Origin: Antrihabitans spumae | GTDB taxonomy: Bacteria > Actinomycetota > Actinomycetes > Mycobacteriales > Mycobacteriaceae | Length of the DNA: 64,000 nucleotides | Reading direction: 5' to 3' | Assembly (NCBI RefSeq): GCF_043944905.1 | Contig: NZ_JBIMSN010000059.1 | Location: forward strand, 12,428 to 76,427 | Shown: piece by piece, positions 1 to 8,957 of the stretch | Numbering within the stretch: the first letter of the stretch is position 1 | Layout: each line of letters begins with the position of its first letter | Notes under the pieces: model-generated | Told to the model about the DNA's origin: nothing | What the model saw: the letters and a program-made list of their open reading frames with translations, nothing else | The model's database searches: none | Made by a program: the position numbers and the translations under genes

Positions 1-1
1 G

Positions 2-604
2 AACTTCGGGATCACCGCGTCCGGCGCGCTGAAAGGCTTTCTCTGGGGCAACGCGCTGGCCATCGCGCTCGCCGTCGCGATCATCCTCGTGCCACCGATC
101 GAGTCGTTGGCAACACAGCTCGCGATCCTCAGCTACTGCACTCCACTGCTTGCACTCGGTCCGATCATCCTTGTCGTCTTCGGGGGCCGGACCCCGACGA
201 TCTTCCTCGCGGCGATGTATTGCTTCTTCACGACGATGGTCGGCACGGTCGCCGGGCTTCGCTCTGCCGACCCCGCGAGCCTGGATCTCGTCGAGGCCTA
301 CGGGGGCGGAGCGTGGCAGAAGTTCACGAAAGTGCGGCTCATCGCTGCAGCGCCGAGCACGTTCGCGGCGTTGAAGATCGCCGCTCCGAGCGCAGTTCTC
401 GGCGCGATTCTCGGTGAGTATCTCGGCGGTGTCGACAGCGGCATCGGCGTTGCGCTCACCGCGGCACAGACGTCGTACAACGTTCCGCGCACCTGGGGTA
501 TGGCGATCGCAGCGGCGGCACTTGCCGGTCTCGGCTATGCGATCGTCGCGGCCGTCGCCAGGCTCGTCACGCCGTGGACGTCGGCACGGGGAGCGATCCG
601 ATGA
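2..604 (+). CDS. ABC transporter permease, 5'-truncated by window edge
   Basis: Inner-membrane permease of an ABC importer. The frame is open from base 2 and reads NFGITASGALKGFLWGNALA, so the start lies outside the window; about 200 residues remain. The sequence alternates hydrophobic helices with the coupling-loop motif EAYGGGAWQKFTKVRLIAAA (near residue 97 of the fragment), the EAA-type loop that contacts the ATPase. The tail IAAPSAVLGAILGEYLGG is typical of SsuC/NrtB/ThiX-type (BPD_transp_1) permeases. Its stop overlaps the start of the next permease by the sequence ATGA, so the two are translationally coupled. Substrate is not readable; nitrate, sulfonate or pyrimidine precursor are all possible. 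Confidence 0.9.
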   Translation, partial: NFGITASGALKGFLWGNALAIALAVAIILVPPIESLATQLAILSYCTPLLALGPIILVVFGGRTPTIFLAAMYCFFTTMVGTVAGLRSADPASLDLVEAYGGGAWQKFTKVRLIAAAPSTFAALKIAAPSAVLGAILGEYLGGVDSGIGVALTAAQTSYNVPRTWGMAIAAAALAGLGYAIVAAVARLVTPWTSARGAIR

Positions 605-1406
605 CGCCAGCGCTGCGCCGGATCGGGAGGTTCCTGCTGCCGTTGGCAATCTCGATGGTTCTGATGCTGGCCATCTGGTACCTCTTTCTCGCCGTCTTTC
701 CGCAGGTGGGGCCGCGCGTCGGTAAATCGCCGCAGGATGTGTGGAACTACCTGTTCACCGGTCCGGCCTCGGGAACAGCTCGATCGAACCTGATCGACAA
801 TCTGCAGATCACGCTGCGCGATGCGGGTGTCGGATTCGCGGCCGGCATGCTCGCCGCTCTCGCTGTCGCCGCAGTGTTCGTCGTATTCAGGTCGATCGAG
901 CAGACGTTCCTTCCCGTGGCCATGCTCCTGCGATCCGTGCCGCTCGTCGCGCTGACCCCGATCATCGTGCTGATCTTCGGTCGCGGCGTAGTCGGCGTCG
1001 CGGTCCTCGCCGGGATCGTGGTGTTCTTTCCTGCGCTGGTGATGATCATGGTCGGGCTGCGGGCGGCGCCTCGCCAATCTCAGGAACTAGTCGAGGCGTA
1101 CGGCGGCAGTCGATGGACGGCGCTGCGGCTCGTCGCGATACCTGCCGCGCTACCGTCGGTGTTCGCGGCTGCACGCATCTCGAAGCCTCCTGTGCGCTGA
1201 TCGGCGCACTCATCGGCGAATGGCTCGGTAGCGGCAGCGGCCTCGGTTCCAGCCTGATCAAGGCCATACCGCGCTACCAGTACAACGAGCTGTGGGCCTC
1301 GATTGCCATCGTCACCATCGTGTCGATCCTGCTCTACGCCATCGTCGGAGTGCTCGAAAACATCGTGCTCGCCCGCTTCGGTCCCGATGCAGGCAAGAGT
1401 GCCTGA
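601..1406 (+). pseudogene. Second ABC transporter permease, interrupted by a frameshift
   Basis: Starts at ATG 601, overlapping the preceding permease stop. Frame 1 gives an SsuC-type permease with the EAA loop EAYGGSRWTALRLVAIPAAL, then runs into a stop at 1198-1200 after ARISKPPVR. The expected continuation CALIGALIGEWLGSGSGLG is present in another frame and runs to a stop at 1404-1406. One missing base near 1183-1190 would restore a single protein of about 268 residues, the normal family length. Either the gene is recently inactivated or this is a sequencing error; the intact downstream part argues for a recent event. The two permeases may form a heterodimer. Confidence 0.8.
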
Positions 1407-1493
1407 ACGCACTCTCGCCGTTGTTTACATCGGCTAAACATTCTCCACCGGAGAGGCAAAGTTCCCGAAACTCGGCAGCCATAGTGTTCGGCC

Positions 1494-2591
1494 ATGACGT
1501 CGTCGCAGCCAAGCCTTCCCCGCTCGCCCCGACCTATCGATCGTCGCACCTTCTTCCGATACTCCGCGTTCGCAGGCGTCGCTGTCGGCGGCACCGCACT
1601 GCTCGCGGCGTGCGGCAGCGACTCGTCCGATTCGTCGGGCGGCACCACCGACGACGGGTCGAAGTTCGGGACGGTCGCAGTGCAGTTGTCCTGGATCAAG
1701 AACATCGAGTTCGCAGGCGAGTACTTCGCGCTGGAGAAGGGCTACTACAAGGACGCCGGGTTCGGCAATGTGAATCTCATTGCCGGCGGCGCCGCAGGAA
1801 CCGGCATCGAAGCGGGCCTCGACACAGGCAAGGTCTGGATCGGCCTTTCGGCTCCACAGCTCACGGCTCCTGCGGTTCTGAATGGGCTGCCCGCCAAGAT
1901 CGTCGGTGCCACCTATCAGAAGAACCCGTTCGCGATCGTCAGTTCTGCTGCCAAGCCGATCCTCACACCGCAAGACATGGTCGGCAAGAAGATCGGCGTG
2001 CAGGATTCCAACCAACTCGTCTTCGGGGCACTCCTCGACGCAAACGGTATCGATCCAGGCTCGATCACCGTCGTTCCTGCACAGTTCGACCCGACACCGC
2101 TTGCGAACGGCGAGGTCGACGGCTGGGTCAGCTACGTGACCAACGAACCGATAACGTTGGCAGCCAAAGGCTTTCCCAACCATGCAATGCTGTTCGCCGA
2201 CTACAATCTGCCGCTCGTCGCGGAAACCTTCACAGTTCTGCAGGACACGATCGACAACGAGCGCGACAAGCTCAAAGCCTTCCTCATCGCGGAAATCAAA
2301 GGCTGGAAGGACGCCATCGCCGATCCCGCGGAGTCCGCACGACTCGCAGCCGAGGTCTACGGCAAGGATCAGAACCTCGACGTCGCCGAGCAAACGAAAG
2401 AGGCGACCGCGCAGATCGGTCTGGTCGTGTCCGAAGACACCACCGCAAACGGCTTGTTCACCATGACGCCGAAGCTGGTCGAGGAGAACATCGCCGCGCT
2501 TGCGAAGGCGAAGCTCGACGTCACCGCCGACCAGCTTTTCGACCTCTCGATCATCGACGAGATCTACAAGGAGAACCCCGACCTGAAGTAG
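1494..2591 (+). CDS. NMT1/SsuA-type ABC transporter substrate-binding lipoprotein
   Basis: Extracytoplasmic binding protein of the importer, 365 residues. The N-terminus has a twin-arginine signal (DRRTFFRYSAFAGVAV, residues 16-31) followed by the lipobox LLAAC near residue 38-42, so it is probably Tat-exported and lipid-anchored. The mature part begins VQLSWIKNIEFAGEYFALEK, the hallmark of NMT1/SsuA-like proteins that bind pyrimidine precursors, sulfonates or nitrate. It lies 87 bases after the permeases; the ATPase must be outside the window. No clear Shine-Dalgarno precedes the ATG. The ligand cannot be assigned. Confidence 0.87.
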   Translation: MTSSQPSLPRSPRPIDRRTFFRYSAFAGVAVGGTALLAACGSDSSDSSGGTTDDGSKFGTVAVQLSWIKNIEFAGEYFALEKGYYKDAGFGNVNLIAGGAAGTGIEAGLDTGKVWIGLSAPQLTAPAVLNGLPAKIVGATYQKNPFAIVSSAAKPILTPQDMVGKKIGVQDSNQLVFGALLDANGIDPGSITVVPAQFDPTPLANGEVDGWVSYVTNEPITLAAKGFPNHAMLFADYNLPLVAETFTVLQDTIDNERDKLKAFLIAEIKGWKDAIADPAESARLAAEVYGKDQNLDVAEQTKEATAQIGLVVSEDTTANGLFTMTPKLVEENIAALAKAKLDVTADQLFDLSIIDEIYKENPDLK

Positions 2592-2608
2592 CTCGGATCA
2601 GGGACGGA

Positions 2609-3853
2609 TCAATCGGTGAACGTCACCAGGTTCTGGTCAAGGATCATCTCGTCCTCGTGGTCCGACGGCGAAAGCCCCGGTACCAACTTCAACGGAATAC
2701 CGGTCCCCTCGGATGCATCGAAATCTGCGGTGCTCGCCACCTGCGCAGTGACCGAGAACTTGTCGTACACGGCAGGCAGACCCTGTGACGCGAGCGGCGA
2801 CGGACCGTTCATGACGTGCAGATGCAGATGTGGCGCAACCGAATTGCCGGTATTGCCGACCAACCCGATGACGTCGCCCTTGGTGACCTTGTCGCCGACC
2901 TTCGGCTTCACACTTCCTGGCTGCATGTGCGCGTAGTTGACGTAGAAGCCGTTGCCGATGTCGAGGACGACGTAGTTGCCGTCCGCGTCCTGCAGCGAGA
3001 TGCCCGACGGGAAGGTTCCCGGTTCCTGCTCGGGCAGGTCGTTCTTCGTCCCGACGACGGTTCCGTCGGCAACCGCGTAGACCTCTTTGCCGAAGATCTC
3101 GTAGTTCTTCGGATCTTTCGGGTCGCCGGTGAAGATCTTGAACTCTTCGTCCGCCTGCTCGTAGTCGATGGCATAACGCTGAGCGACATAGGTCTGCCCG
3201 TCGACCGGAAGGATTGCGCGCGTGTGCCTTACCGCATCGCAGCAGCCGTCCGCCGCGATGTACCGCTCGCCACGCAGCGGTGCCGACAGGACCGGCAATG
3301 TACGGTCGTCCACGTCGACTTCGCCGAGCCGCTCGGTGATTCGGTTCTGCCCGGGTGGAGCAGCCTCGGCGTTGACACTCACCTCGTGGATCAACTTGTC
3401 CGGCACGGTGGCGTCCTTATCCAACGTGACGTGCAGGAAGATCGTCGCGGCCTGGCCGGCGTCAAGAACGTCGGTGCCGTCGCGGCTCCCCGCAGGCTGG
3501 ACCCGCGAATTCAGTGCATCACCGGTCAATTCACCGACGGCTCGGCCGGAGCCCTCGTCGAGTATCTTCAATCCTTCGATCTTCGTCGACCCGCTTGTGA
3601 AGTTGGTGACCGACAACTCGTACACGAGGTGCACTTTCCCATCGGAGCCTTCGAACGGTACGGGCGCGAACTCGACCGCGCCGACGATCGGGGTGAACTG
3701 CTCGTTTCCGACCTCTGTTGCGTTCGAACTCGAGGTCGACGACGAGCCGTCCGCATCGTCGTCGGAGTCACCGCACCCGGCCGCTGCGAGTGCAACGACT
3801 GCTAGCACTGTGACCATCGACCGAAAATGGCGTCGGCGAAGCTGGCTCGGCAT
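2609..3853 (-). CDS. M23 (LytM)-family lipoprotein, atypical first metal motif
   Basis: 414-residue lipoprotein: lipobox LAAAGC near residues 22-27, then a Ser/Asp-rich linker and a beta-rich domain of about 150 residues. A LytM-type fold follows at residues about 230-370, with YAHMQPGSVKPKVGDKV and the metal motif GNTGNSVAPHLHLH. The usual first ligand motif HxxxD appears as AQRYAIDYE, so the Asp is present but the His is not. This variant occurs in a recognised subgroup; zinc peptidase activity is therefore uncertain and a non-catalytic envelope role is possible. It is convergent with the ABC binding-protein gene (17 bases apart). The start ATG follows GGAAGACCA. Confidence 0.86.
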   Translation of the reverse strand: MPSQLRRRHFRSMVTVLAVVALAAAGCGDSDDDADGSSSTSSSNATEVGNEQFTPIVGAVEFAPVPFEGSDGKVHLVYELSVTNFTSGSTKIEGLKILDEGSGRAVGELTGDALNSRVQPAGSRDGTDVLDAGQAATIFLHVTLDKDATVPDKLIHEVSVNAEAAPPGQNRITERLGEVDVDDRTLPVLSAPLRGERYIAADGCCDAVRHTRAILPVDGQTYVAQRYAIDYEQADEEFKIFTGDPKDPKNYEIFGKEVYAVADGTVVGTKNDLPEQEPGTFPSGISLQDADGNYVVLDIGNGFYVNYAHMQPGSVKPKVGDKVTKGDVIGLVGNTGNSVAPHLHLHVMNGPSPLASQGLPAVYDKFSVTAQVASTADFDASEGTGIPLKLVPGLSPSDHEDEMILDQNLVTFTD

Positions 3854-3993
3854 TGGTCTTCCGTTCGGTTGTCGCGGTGCCCCGGATGATTGTCGATTCG
3901 GGCGAGATCATCGACGGTCCTGGCGAGGATCGCAACCATTGTGCGGCCTCGGCGTCTTCGTGGGGAAGGTTTTCGACTACCGCCGCATTCGGA

Positions 3994-4007
3994 CTGCGCA
4001 GGCGCAG
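3994..4007. promoter_or_regulatory. Palindrome CTGCGC-AG-GCGCAG before the monooxygenase gene
   Basis: Perfect 6-2-6 inverted repeat ending 12 bases before the ATG at 4020, in the divergent interval between the M23-like gene and the monooxygenase. A repressor site is possible, but GC-rich chance palindromes of this size are common. Confidence 0.25.
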
Positions 4008-4019
4008 TAGGTTGGCTTG

Positions 4020-5525
4020 ATGGTTGGTAGAAGAGAGTTGTCGGTGACTATCGTCGGCGCCGGGTTCGGCGGGATCGGCGCGGCGATCGAGCTGCGCAAG
4101 CACGGCATCACCGATGTCACGATTCTCGAGCGTGCGACCCACCTCGGTGGCACCTGGTGGCACAACACCTATCCCGGCTGCGCGTGCGACGTGCCGAGTC
4201 ACCTGTACTCGTATTCGTTTGCCCAACGCAAACATTGGTCTCGCCTCTGCTCACCGCAGCAGGAAATTCTCGACTACCTACAAGGCGTCGCCGACGATTT
4301 CGACATCACAGGCGCGGTCCGGACCGGTACGGACGTTACGGCCTGTCGCTGGAACGACGCATCGCGGCGTTGGACCGTCGAAAGTCGCGATGGCCGTAGC
4401 TGGGAGTCCGATGCCCTGATCGTCGCGACAGGACAGCTGCACCAACCCGCCTACCCACGTATCGACGGCATCGACGACTTCGCAGGGCACAGCTTTCACT
4501 CGGCGCAGTGGGATCACGATCACAAGCTCGCGGGACGACGGGTCGCAGTCGTCGGAACCGGCGCGAGCGCTGTGCAGTTCGTTCCTGCCATCGCGCCGGA
4601 GGTGGGTCAGCTCACCGTGTTCCAGCGGACCGGCAACTGGTTCCTGCCACGCAAGAATCACGCGTATCCAGGGTGGCTCAAGACTCTGTTCCGAACTGTT
4701 CCCGGCGTCGAGACCTTCCGGCGTTCGTTCGTCTACTGGTACGCCGAATTTCTGACGCTGATGATTCGCCATCCCAAGACCTGGGGTCGGGTCGGCAAGG
4801 CAAAGTCGGCAATCTTCATGCAGTGGCAACTGCGGGACCCCGAGGTACGCCGAAAGGTCTGGCCGGACTACACCTTCGGCTGCAAACGAGTGCTGTTCAG
4901 TTCGTGGTTTCTGAAGGCGCTGCAACGAGACAACGTCACGCTCGTCGACGACGCGATCACCCGAATAACGCCGACAGGGCTGCTCACCGCGGACGGTGTC
5001 GAGCACGACGTCGACACCATCATCTGGGGTACGGGCTTCAAGACGACCGATTTTATGTTTCCGATGGAGATCACCGGCGTCGACGGTCGGTCGTTGCGCG
5101 ATGCGTGGGCGGACGGTCCGCATGCCTATCTCGGCATGACCGTGCCCGATTTCCCTTCGTTGTTCGTCATGTACGGACCCAACACCAACACCTCCGGCGG
5201 TTCGATCATCTACTACCTCGAAGCTCAGGCCGCCTATATCAGGCAGGCGCTCGAACTCGTCAGAGATCGCAATGTTGCTGCGCTCGCGGTCCGCCCCGAG
5301 ATCGAGGCCGACTTCGACGTCGCAACGCAAGCACGCTTCGGCGGTACGGCCTGGCTGCGGTGTGACTCCTGGTATCGCGACGATGCCACGGGACGCAACA
5401 TCACCAACTGGCCGGGTTACATGCGCGAATACGCCGATGCCGTCCGCGTGCTGGATGTCGAGAAGTTCACGCTGATAACACTTCCCGAGCACGATGCCGC
5501 GACGTCAACGGACATATCTGCATAG
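4020..5525 (+). CDS. Flavin-containing monooxygenase, Baeyer-Villiger type
   Basis: 501-residue FAD/NADPH monooxygenase that would insert oxygen into ketones or oxidise soft nucleophiles. The FAD Rossmann motif VGAGFGGIGAAIELRKHG is at residues about 12-29, GGTWWHNTYPGCACDVPSH is the conserved substrate/flavin region, and FAGHSFHSAQWD (about residue 155) fits the type I Baeyer-Villiger fingerprint FxGxxxHxxxW[PD]. The NADPH motif VVGTGASAVQ follows. ATG 4020 is preferred; an in-frame TTG is adjacent at 4017. Upstream DNA is divergent from an M23-like gene. The natural substrate cannot be read from the sequence. Confidence 0.92.
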   Translation: MVGRRELSVTIVGAGFGGIGAAIELRKHGITDVTILERATHLGGTWWHNTYPGCACDVPSHLYSYSFAQRKHWSRLCSPQQEILDYLQGVADDFDITGAVRTGTDVTACRWNDASRRWTVESRDGRSWESDALIVATGQLHQPAYPRIDGIDDFAGHSFHSAQWDHDHKLAGRRVAVVGTGASAVQFVPAIAPEVGQLTVFQRTGNWFLPRKNHAYPGWLKTLFRTVPGVETFRRSFVYWYAEFLTLMIRHPKTWGRVGKAKSAIFMQWQLRDPEVRRKVWPDYTFGCKRVLFSSWFLKALQRDNVTLVDDAITRITPTGLLTADGVEHDVDTIIWGTGFKTTDFMFPMEITGVDGRSLRDAWADGPHAYLGMTVPDFPSLFVMYGPNTNTSGGSIIYYLEAQAAYIRQALELVRDRNVAALAVRPEIEADFDVATQARFGGTAWLRCDSWYRDDATGRNITNWPGYMREYADAVRVLDVEKFTLITLPEHDAATSTDISA

Positions 5526-5557
5526 ACCGGGTACGGACCCTCGCTAGGTTGCACAGG

Positions 5558-5595
5558 TGGAAAGTATTCGCAATACTGTCAACTATGGAAAGTAT
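5558..5595. promoter_or_regulatory. Candidate autoregulatory operator of the membrane protein/regulator pair
   Basis: A perfect inverted repeat AGTATT-CGC-AATACT lies at 5563-5577, eight bases before the ATG at 5585. The decamer TGGAAAGTAT occurs directly repeated at 5558-5567 and 5586-5595, so the second copy includes the start codon. The AT-rich palindrome stands out from the GC-rich surroundings and is well placed for repression by the winged-helix protein encoded downstream. Confidence 0.45.
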
Positions 5596-6049
5596 CGATC
5601 CCGCGAACGAGCTCGAACTGATCGAACGAGCCGCGGCGGCTCCATACGTCGACTATCCACCGACGCCTGCCTGGTACCCCACCGCCGTCGGACTGTGGGT
5701 CACCGCCATGATCGGAACGTTCTGGTGGTGGCGCGAGAATGCGGTGCTGTTCGTCGGCGCACTTATGCTTCTGGTCGCCATCGAGGTGGTATTCGTGCGG
5801 TGGATCAGCAAACGGCACGGCGCACTCCCCCGGCTCGGTCACGGGACGCCGCCACCGGAGATCACCAGGGCGTACCAATCGTTCTTCGTCGGACTGATCG
5901 TCGTCGTTGCTGCGGTGGGCCTGAGCTGGTGGCTGGGTGGACTCGTCGCGGCGATGGTCGCGGCGTTCGTTCTCGTGACAGCGGGACTGACGCTCTACGA
6001 GCGCAACTACGCTCTCGCTGCACGGACGGTGCGCGCTCGATGGGCGTGA
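5585..6049 (+). CDS. Small integral membrane protein of unknown function
   Basis: 154 residues starting at ATG 5585 (MESIDPANELELIERAAAAP). The N-terminal 35 residues are polar. Four hydrophobic segments follow in two pairs: about residues 36-52, 55-75, 100-122 and 124-142. The short basic tail reads YERNYALAARTVRARWA. No enzyme motif is visible. The stop overlaps the start of the winged-helix regulator by ten bases (6040-6049), so the two are co-translated and the regulator may control or sense the membrane protein. An earlier in-frame start at 5549 exists but would overlap the palindromic operator. Confidence 0.75.
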   Translation: MESIDPANELELIERAAAAPYVDYPPTPAWYPTAVGLWVTAMIGTFWWWRENAVLFVGALMLLVAIEVVFVRWISKRHGALPRLGHGTPPPEITRAYQSFFVGLIVVVAAVGLSWWLGGLVAAMVAAFVLVTAGLTLYERNYALAARTVRARWA

Positions 6050-6330
6050 TCGACGGGTTGGATCCGCTGATCCACGCACCGAAGCGGTTGGCCGCGATGG
6101 CAGTGCTCGCCAACGCTCCGACCGCGAGTTTTTCGTTTCTTCGCGAGCATCTCGCGCTGACCGACTCGGACCTCTCGAAGCAGATGTCTGCGCTGGAAAC
6201 CGCGGGCTACGTCGTCGCTGCCAAATCCGGCCATGGCCGCGGCAGCACGACCACCTATCGCATGACCAAGACCGGCAAGGCTGCCTTCACCAGGCACCGG
6301 GAGGCGTTGCGAGCACTCCTCGATAGCTGA
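6040..6330 (+). CDS. Winged-helix transcriptional regulator (MarR/HTH_34-like)
   Basis: 96-residue DNA-binding protein. HAPKRLAAMAVLANAPTASF opens the domain, LREHLALTDSDLSKQMSALE is the helix-turn-helix, and GRGSTTTYRMTKTGKAAF is the beta wing and final helix. This matches the short ArsR/MarR-like proteins often paired with small membrane proteins. The length is a single domain without an effector domain, so sensing may rely on its partner. The start ATG overlaps the membrane-protein gene in another frame. The palindrome at 5563-5577 is its most likely operator. Confidence 0.85.
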   Translation: MGVIDGLDPLIHAPKRLAAMAVLANAPTASFSFLREHLALTDSDLSKQMSALETAGYVVAAKSGHGRGSTTTYRMTKTGKAAFTRHREALRALLDS

Positions 6331-6348
6331 CCCCCGATGCACCGCGAC

Positions 6349-7737
6349 TTAGCGGAGCGGGACGAACCTGCGTAACTTGCCACTCCCGGACAACCGCTGC
6401 AGTCGGTCGACCACCTGGATTCGAATCGTCGCGTCCGCCAAGCCCTGAACGCGCAATGCCGCGACCACCGCGGCGGTCACTTGCCCGACATCGGGGTCGC
6501 CGACCGCGAGAATGTCTGCTCCGCCTGCGGTTTGGGTGACCTGATACTCCGAGATGCGTGGGTCTGTGCCGAGGACATAGCGAAAGGCGCTGGCGGGCAC
6601 TGTAATCGACCCGTAGCGGAAGTCGTCGTCACGTCGGCCGCCGATGTCGGCGACTCGCGCGAACGCGCTGCCGCAGGGGCACGGGTCGAGCAGCAGTGTG
6701 ACCTGGTCGCCGAGGTCGTAACGGATGAACGGAAAGGTCCGGTTCGCCAGACCAGTCGCAAGCGTGCGTACCGCAGGCTCGTCCGGTGCGACCGGCATGC
6801 CGTTCTCATCGACGCGTTCGAGCACAACCTCGTCCTCGGCGATATGCAGTCCCTCTCCGTGAGCGCAGCCGACAGCCTGCCAGCCGATCTCGGTCGAACC
6901 CCACAGGTTGTGCACGGGCGCAGCCCAGGCTTCACGAATGGCCTGCCGGTCTTCGTCGAGAAGTGGCTCCGAGTTGGTGCTCACCCGTACCGGCGAGATC
7001 GAAAGCTCGCCCCTCGATGCCGCACGCGCAAGCCTGCCGATCACCGATGCGTAGCCGACGAGATGTGTCGGCTTTGCCGCGGCAACAGCGGCAAGCACGT
7101 CGTCGAACGGCGCCCCGACCGGTATCACGACGGTCTCCATGCCCGGCGCGGTCGGTACGTCGAACAACGGCGTGCTCGCGTGGGGTGGTTCCCCGGCCGA
7201 AAGAACCGCCAGGCGAGATTCTCCCGTCGAGGGCTGACGCTGTTCTTCACGCGCTTGCGTTCGCCACGCGAGGCACGCGGCCGAGACGAAGAACTGCCAG
7301 TCCCAGACGTAGACACCTCGCACACCGCTCGACCCGCCGGAGCTGAAGATCTGCTCTCCGCCTGGGGTGTAGGAGAACCACGTCTGCTCGGCCAGAATCC
7401 GTTCTGCTCGAACACGATCGAGATCGCAAGTGGTGACGATGGCGTCCCAGTTCTCCTGCGCGTCCTGCTTCGTCATCACGGGGAGCGCTGCGAGGTCGGC
7501 GACTGTCGCCGTGGCTGGATCGAGGCCGCGCAGTCGATCGGCGTGGAACGGCGACCGCTCGCGCGCGTAACCGAGCAACGCTCGCAGTCGCGCGGTTCGG
7601 TGTCGGTCGATCTGCTCGCGCGACCAGTCCAGGCGCCCGACGTGATCGTCGAGCGCTGCCGTCACCTCGTTCAGATGGGCGGCGCGCAGACGTCGGTAGT
7701 CCGCCACGGACGTATCTTCGACAACAGTTTGCGACAT
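6349..7737 (-). CDS. PaaK-like adenylate-forming CoA ligase
   Basis: 462-residue member of the phenylacetate-CoA ligase/coenzyme F390 synthetase group, which activates carboxylic acids as acyl-AMP. It shows the P-loop-like stretch SSGGSSGVRGVYVWDW (about residue 125), LWGSTEIGWQAVGCAHGEGL (A5-type motif), IRYDLGDQVTLLLDPCPCGS with the Cys-x-Cys typical of this group, and a C-terminal region ending SGSGKLRRFVPLR. Start ATG 7737 follows GGAGGGCATCG, a strong ribosome-binding site; an in-frame start at 7821 would run into dprA. The aryl or other acid substrate is unknown and no other catabolic gene adjoins. Confidence 0.85.
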   Translation of the reverse strand: MSQTVVEDTSVADYRRLRAAHLNEVTAALDDHVGRLDWSREQIDRHRTARLRALLGYARERSPFHADRLRGLDPATATVADLAALPVMTKQDAQENWDAIVTTCDLDRVRAERILAEQTWFSYTPGGEQIFSSGGSSGVRGVYVWDWQFFVSAACLAWRTQAREEQRQPSTGESRLAVLSAGEPPHASTPLFDVPTAPGMETVVIPVGAPFDDVLAAVAAAKPTHLVGYASVIGRLARAASRGELSISPVRVSTNSEPLLDEDRQAIREAWAAPVHNLWGSTEIGWQAVGCAHGEGLHIAEDEVVLERVDENGMPVAPDEPAVRTLATGLANRTFPFIRYDLGDQVTLLLDPCPCGSAFARVADIGGRRDDDFRYGSITVPASAFRYVLGTDPRISEYQVTQTAGGADILAVGDPDVGQVTAAVVAALRVQGLADATIRIQVVDRLQRLSGSGKLRRFVPLR

Positions 7738-7817
7738 CGATGCCCTCCAGGGGTGAGCATGAAACGAGGCGTGGTCGACGTCAAGTATCGGCGCAGCGAC
7801 GCGACTTCGGAGGCGGT

Positions 7818-8957
7818 TCACGCTCGCCTCCTCCGATACCAGCCCGTGTCGTCGGAACCGACGAACCCCGCCAACTCCAGCAGCGGCAGCACACCTCGCA
7901 CCCCATCGATCCCGACACCCGAAACCTCCGACAGTTCGCGAGGCTCGCGCGAACCGACCGCGGGCAACGCCTCGTAGACCAGCAACTGATCGCCGGCCAA
8001 CCCGTCCGTGTCACGCGCGGCAGCGTCGTCACTCCCCCGCACCGGCAGCCGCAGCGGTCCGGCCTCGTCGATGATCTCCCGCGCCGAGGTGACCAGCGTT
8101 GCCTCACCGTCACGCACCATCTGATGACAGCCGGTCGAGGTCGCGGTCAGCACCGACCCTGGCACCGCCAACGCCGGACGACCAAGTCCCCGAGCCCATT
8201 TGGCGGTATTTCGGGCACCACTTCGCCAGCCGGCCTCGACGACCACGACGGCATCCGACAGTGCCGCGATCAACCGATTGCGCGCCAGAAACCGATGTTT
8301 CGCGGGCGTCGTCCCCGGCGGATACTCCGAAACCACCAGACCTCGTGCTGCGATCTCCTCGAGCAACCGCTCGTGTGCTTTCGGATAGTGCTGTTCGATC
8401 CCACATGCCAGCACCGCGATCGTCGAGCCCTCGACCGCCAACGCCGCGCGATGGGACGCGGCGTCGATGCCGAAGGCGGCGCCGGACACGATCGTCCACC
8501 CCTGTGCCGCAAGCTCGCTGACGAGTTCTGTTGCGACGTAGTTGCCGTAGTCACTCGGCGCCCTCGTCCCGACGACCGCAATCGCCCGTTCGGTCGCTTC
8601 GACGATCGACATCGATCCACGTACCCACAAGGCAAGCGGTGCAGCGCCTTCCGGCTGGCGGCGGGTGTCGATGCCGCCGAACCCGACCATTCGCCACGCC
8701 GGCCACTCGTCGTCGTCCGGCGTCACCAGTCGCCCACCGATCCGAGCGACCGCCTCGAGATCCCGCGCGGCGGTATCGATATGACGACGCGCCTCGGTTC
8801 GCCTCACCAGTGCAGGCGGCAGATCCCACTCCCGCACAGCCCGCGCTGCTTCCTCGACGCCGACCGACGCGATCAGATCGTTCAAGGGTGCACAGGCACC
8901 GCTCACCACGGACGACAGATATGCCCACGCCAATCGGCGAGAATCGTTGGCGCTCAA
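7818..8957 (-). CDS. dprA: DNA-processing protein DprA
   Basis: 379-residue Rossmann-like protein that binds single-stranded DNA and loads RecA during transformation. Diagnostic stretches are IAVVGTRAPSDYGN, IVSGAAFGIDAASHRAAL, VLACGIEQHYPKAHERL, SEYPPGTTPAKHRFLARNRL and VVEAGWRSGARNTA. A winged-helix-like C-terminal domain ends VGSDDTGWYRRRRA. Its start overlaps the comM-like stop by four bases (ATGA), giving the order yraN-comM-dprA seen in mycobacteria. Competence is not established for this organism; the family is conserved in non-competent relatives. Confidence 0.97.
   Translation of the reverse strand: MSANDSRRLAWAYLSSVVSGACAPLNDLIASVGVEEAARAVREWDLPPALVRRTEARRHIDTAARDLEAVARIGGRLVTPDDDEWPAWRMVGFGGIDTRRQPEGAAPLALWVRGSMSIVEATERAIAVVGTRAPSDYGNYVATELVSELAAQGWTIVSGAAFGIDAASHRAALAVEGSTIAVLACGIEQHYPKAHERLLEEIAARGLVVSEYPPGTTPAKHRFLARNRLIAALSDAVVVVEAGWRSGARNTAKWARGLGRPALAVPGSVLTATSTGCHQMVRDGEATLVTSAREIIDEAGPLRLPVRGSDDAAARDTDGLAGDQLLVYEALPAVGSREPRELSEVSGVGIDGVRGVLPLLELAGFVGSDDTGWYRRRRA

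Noticed and set aside
7738..7821. N-terminal 28-residue extension of the PaaK-like ligase from 7821
   Set aside because: It would overlap dprA, and a strong ribosome-binding site (GGAGGG) lies directly before the ATG at 7737.
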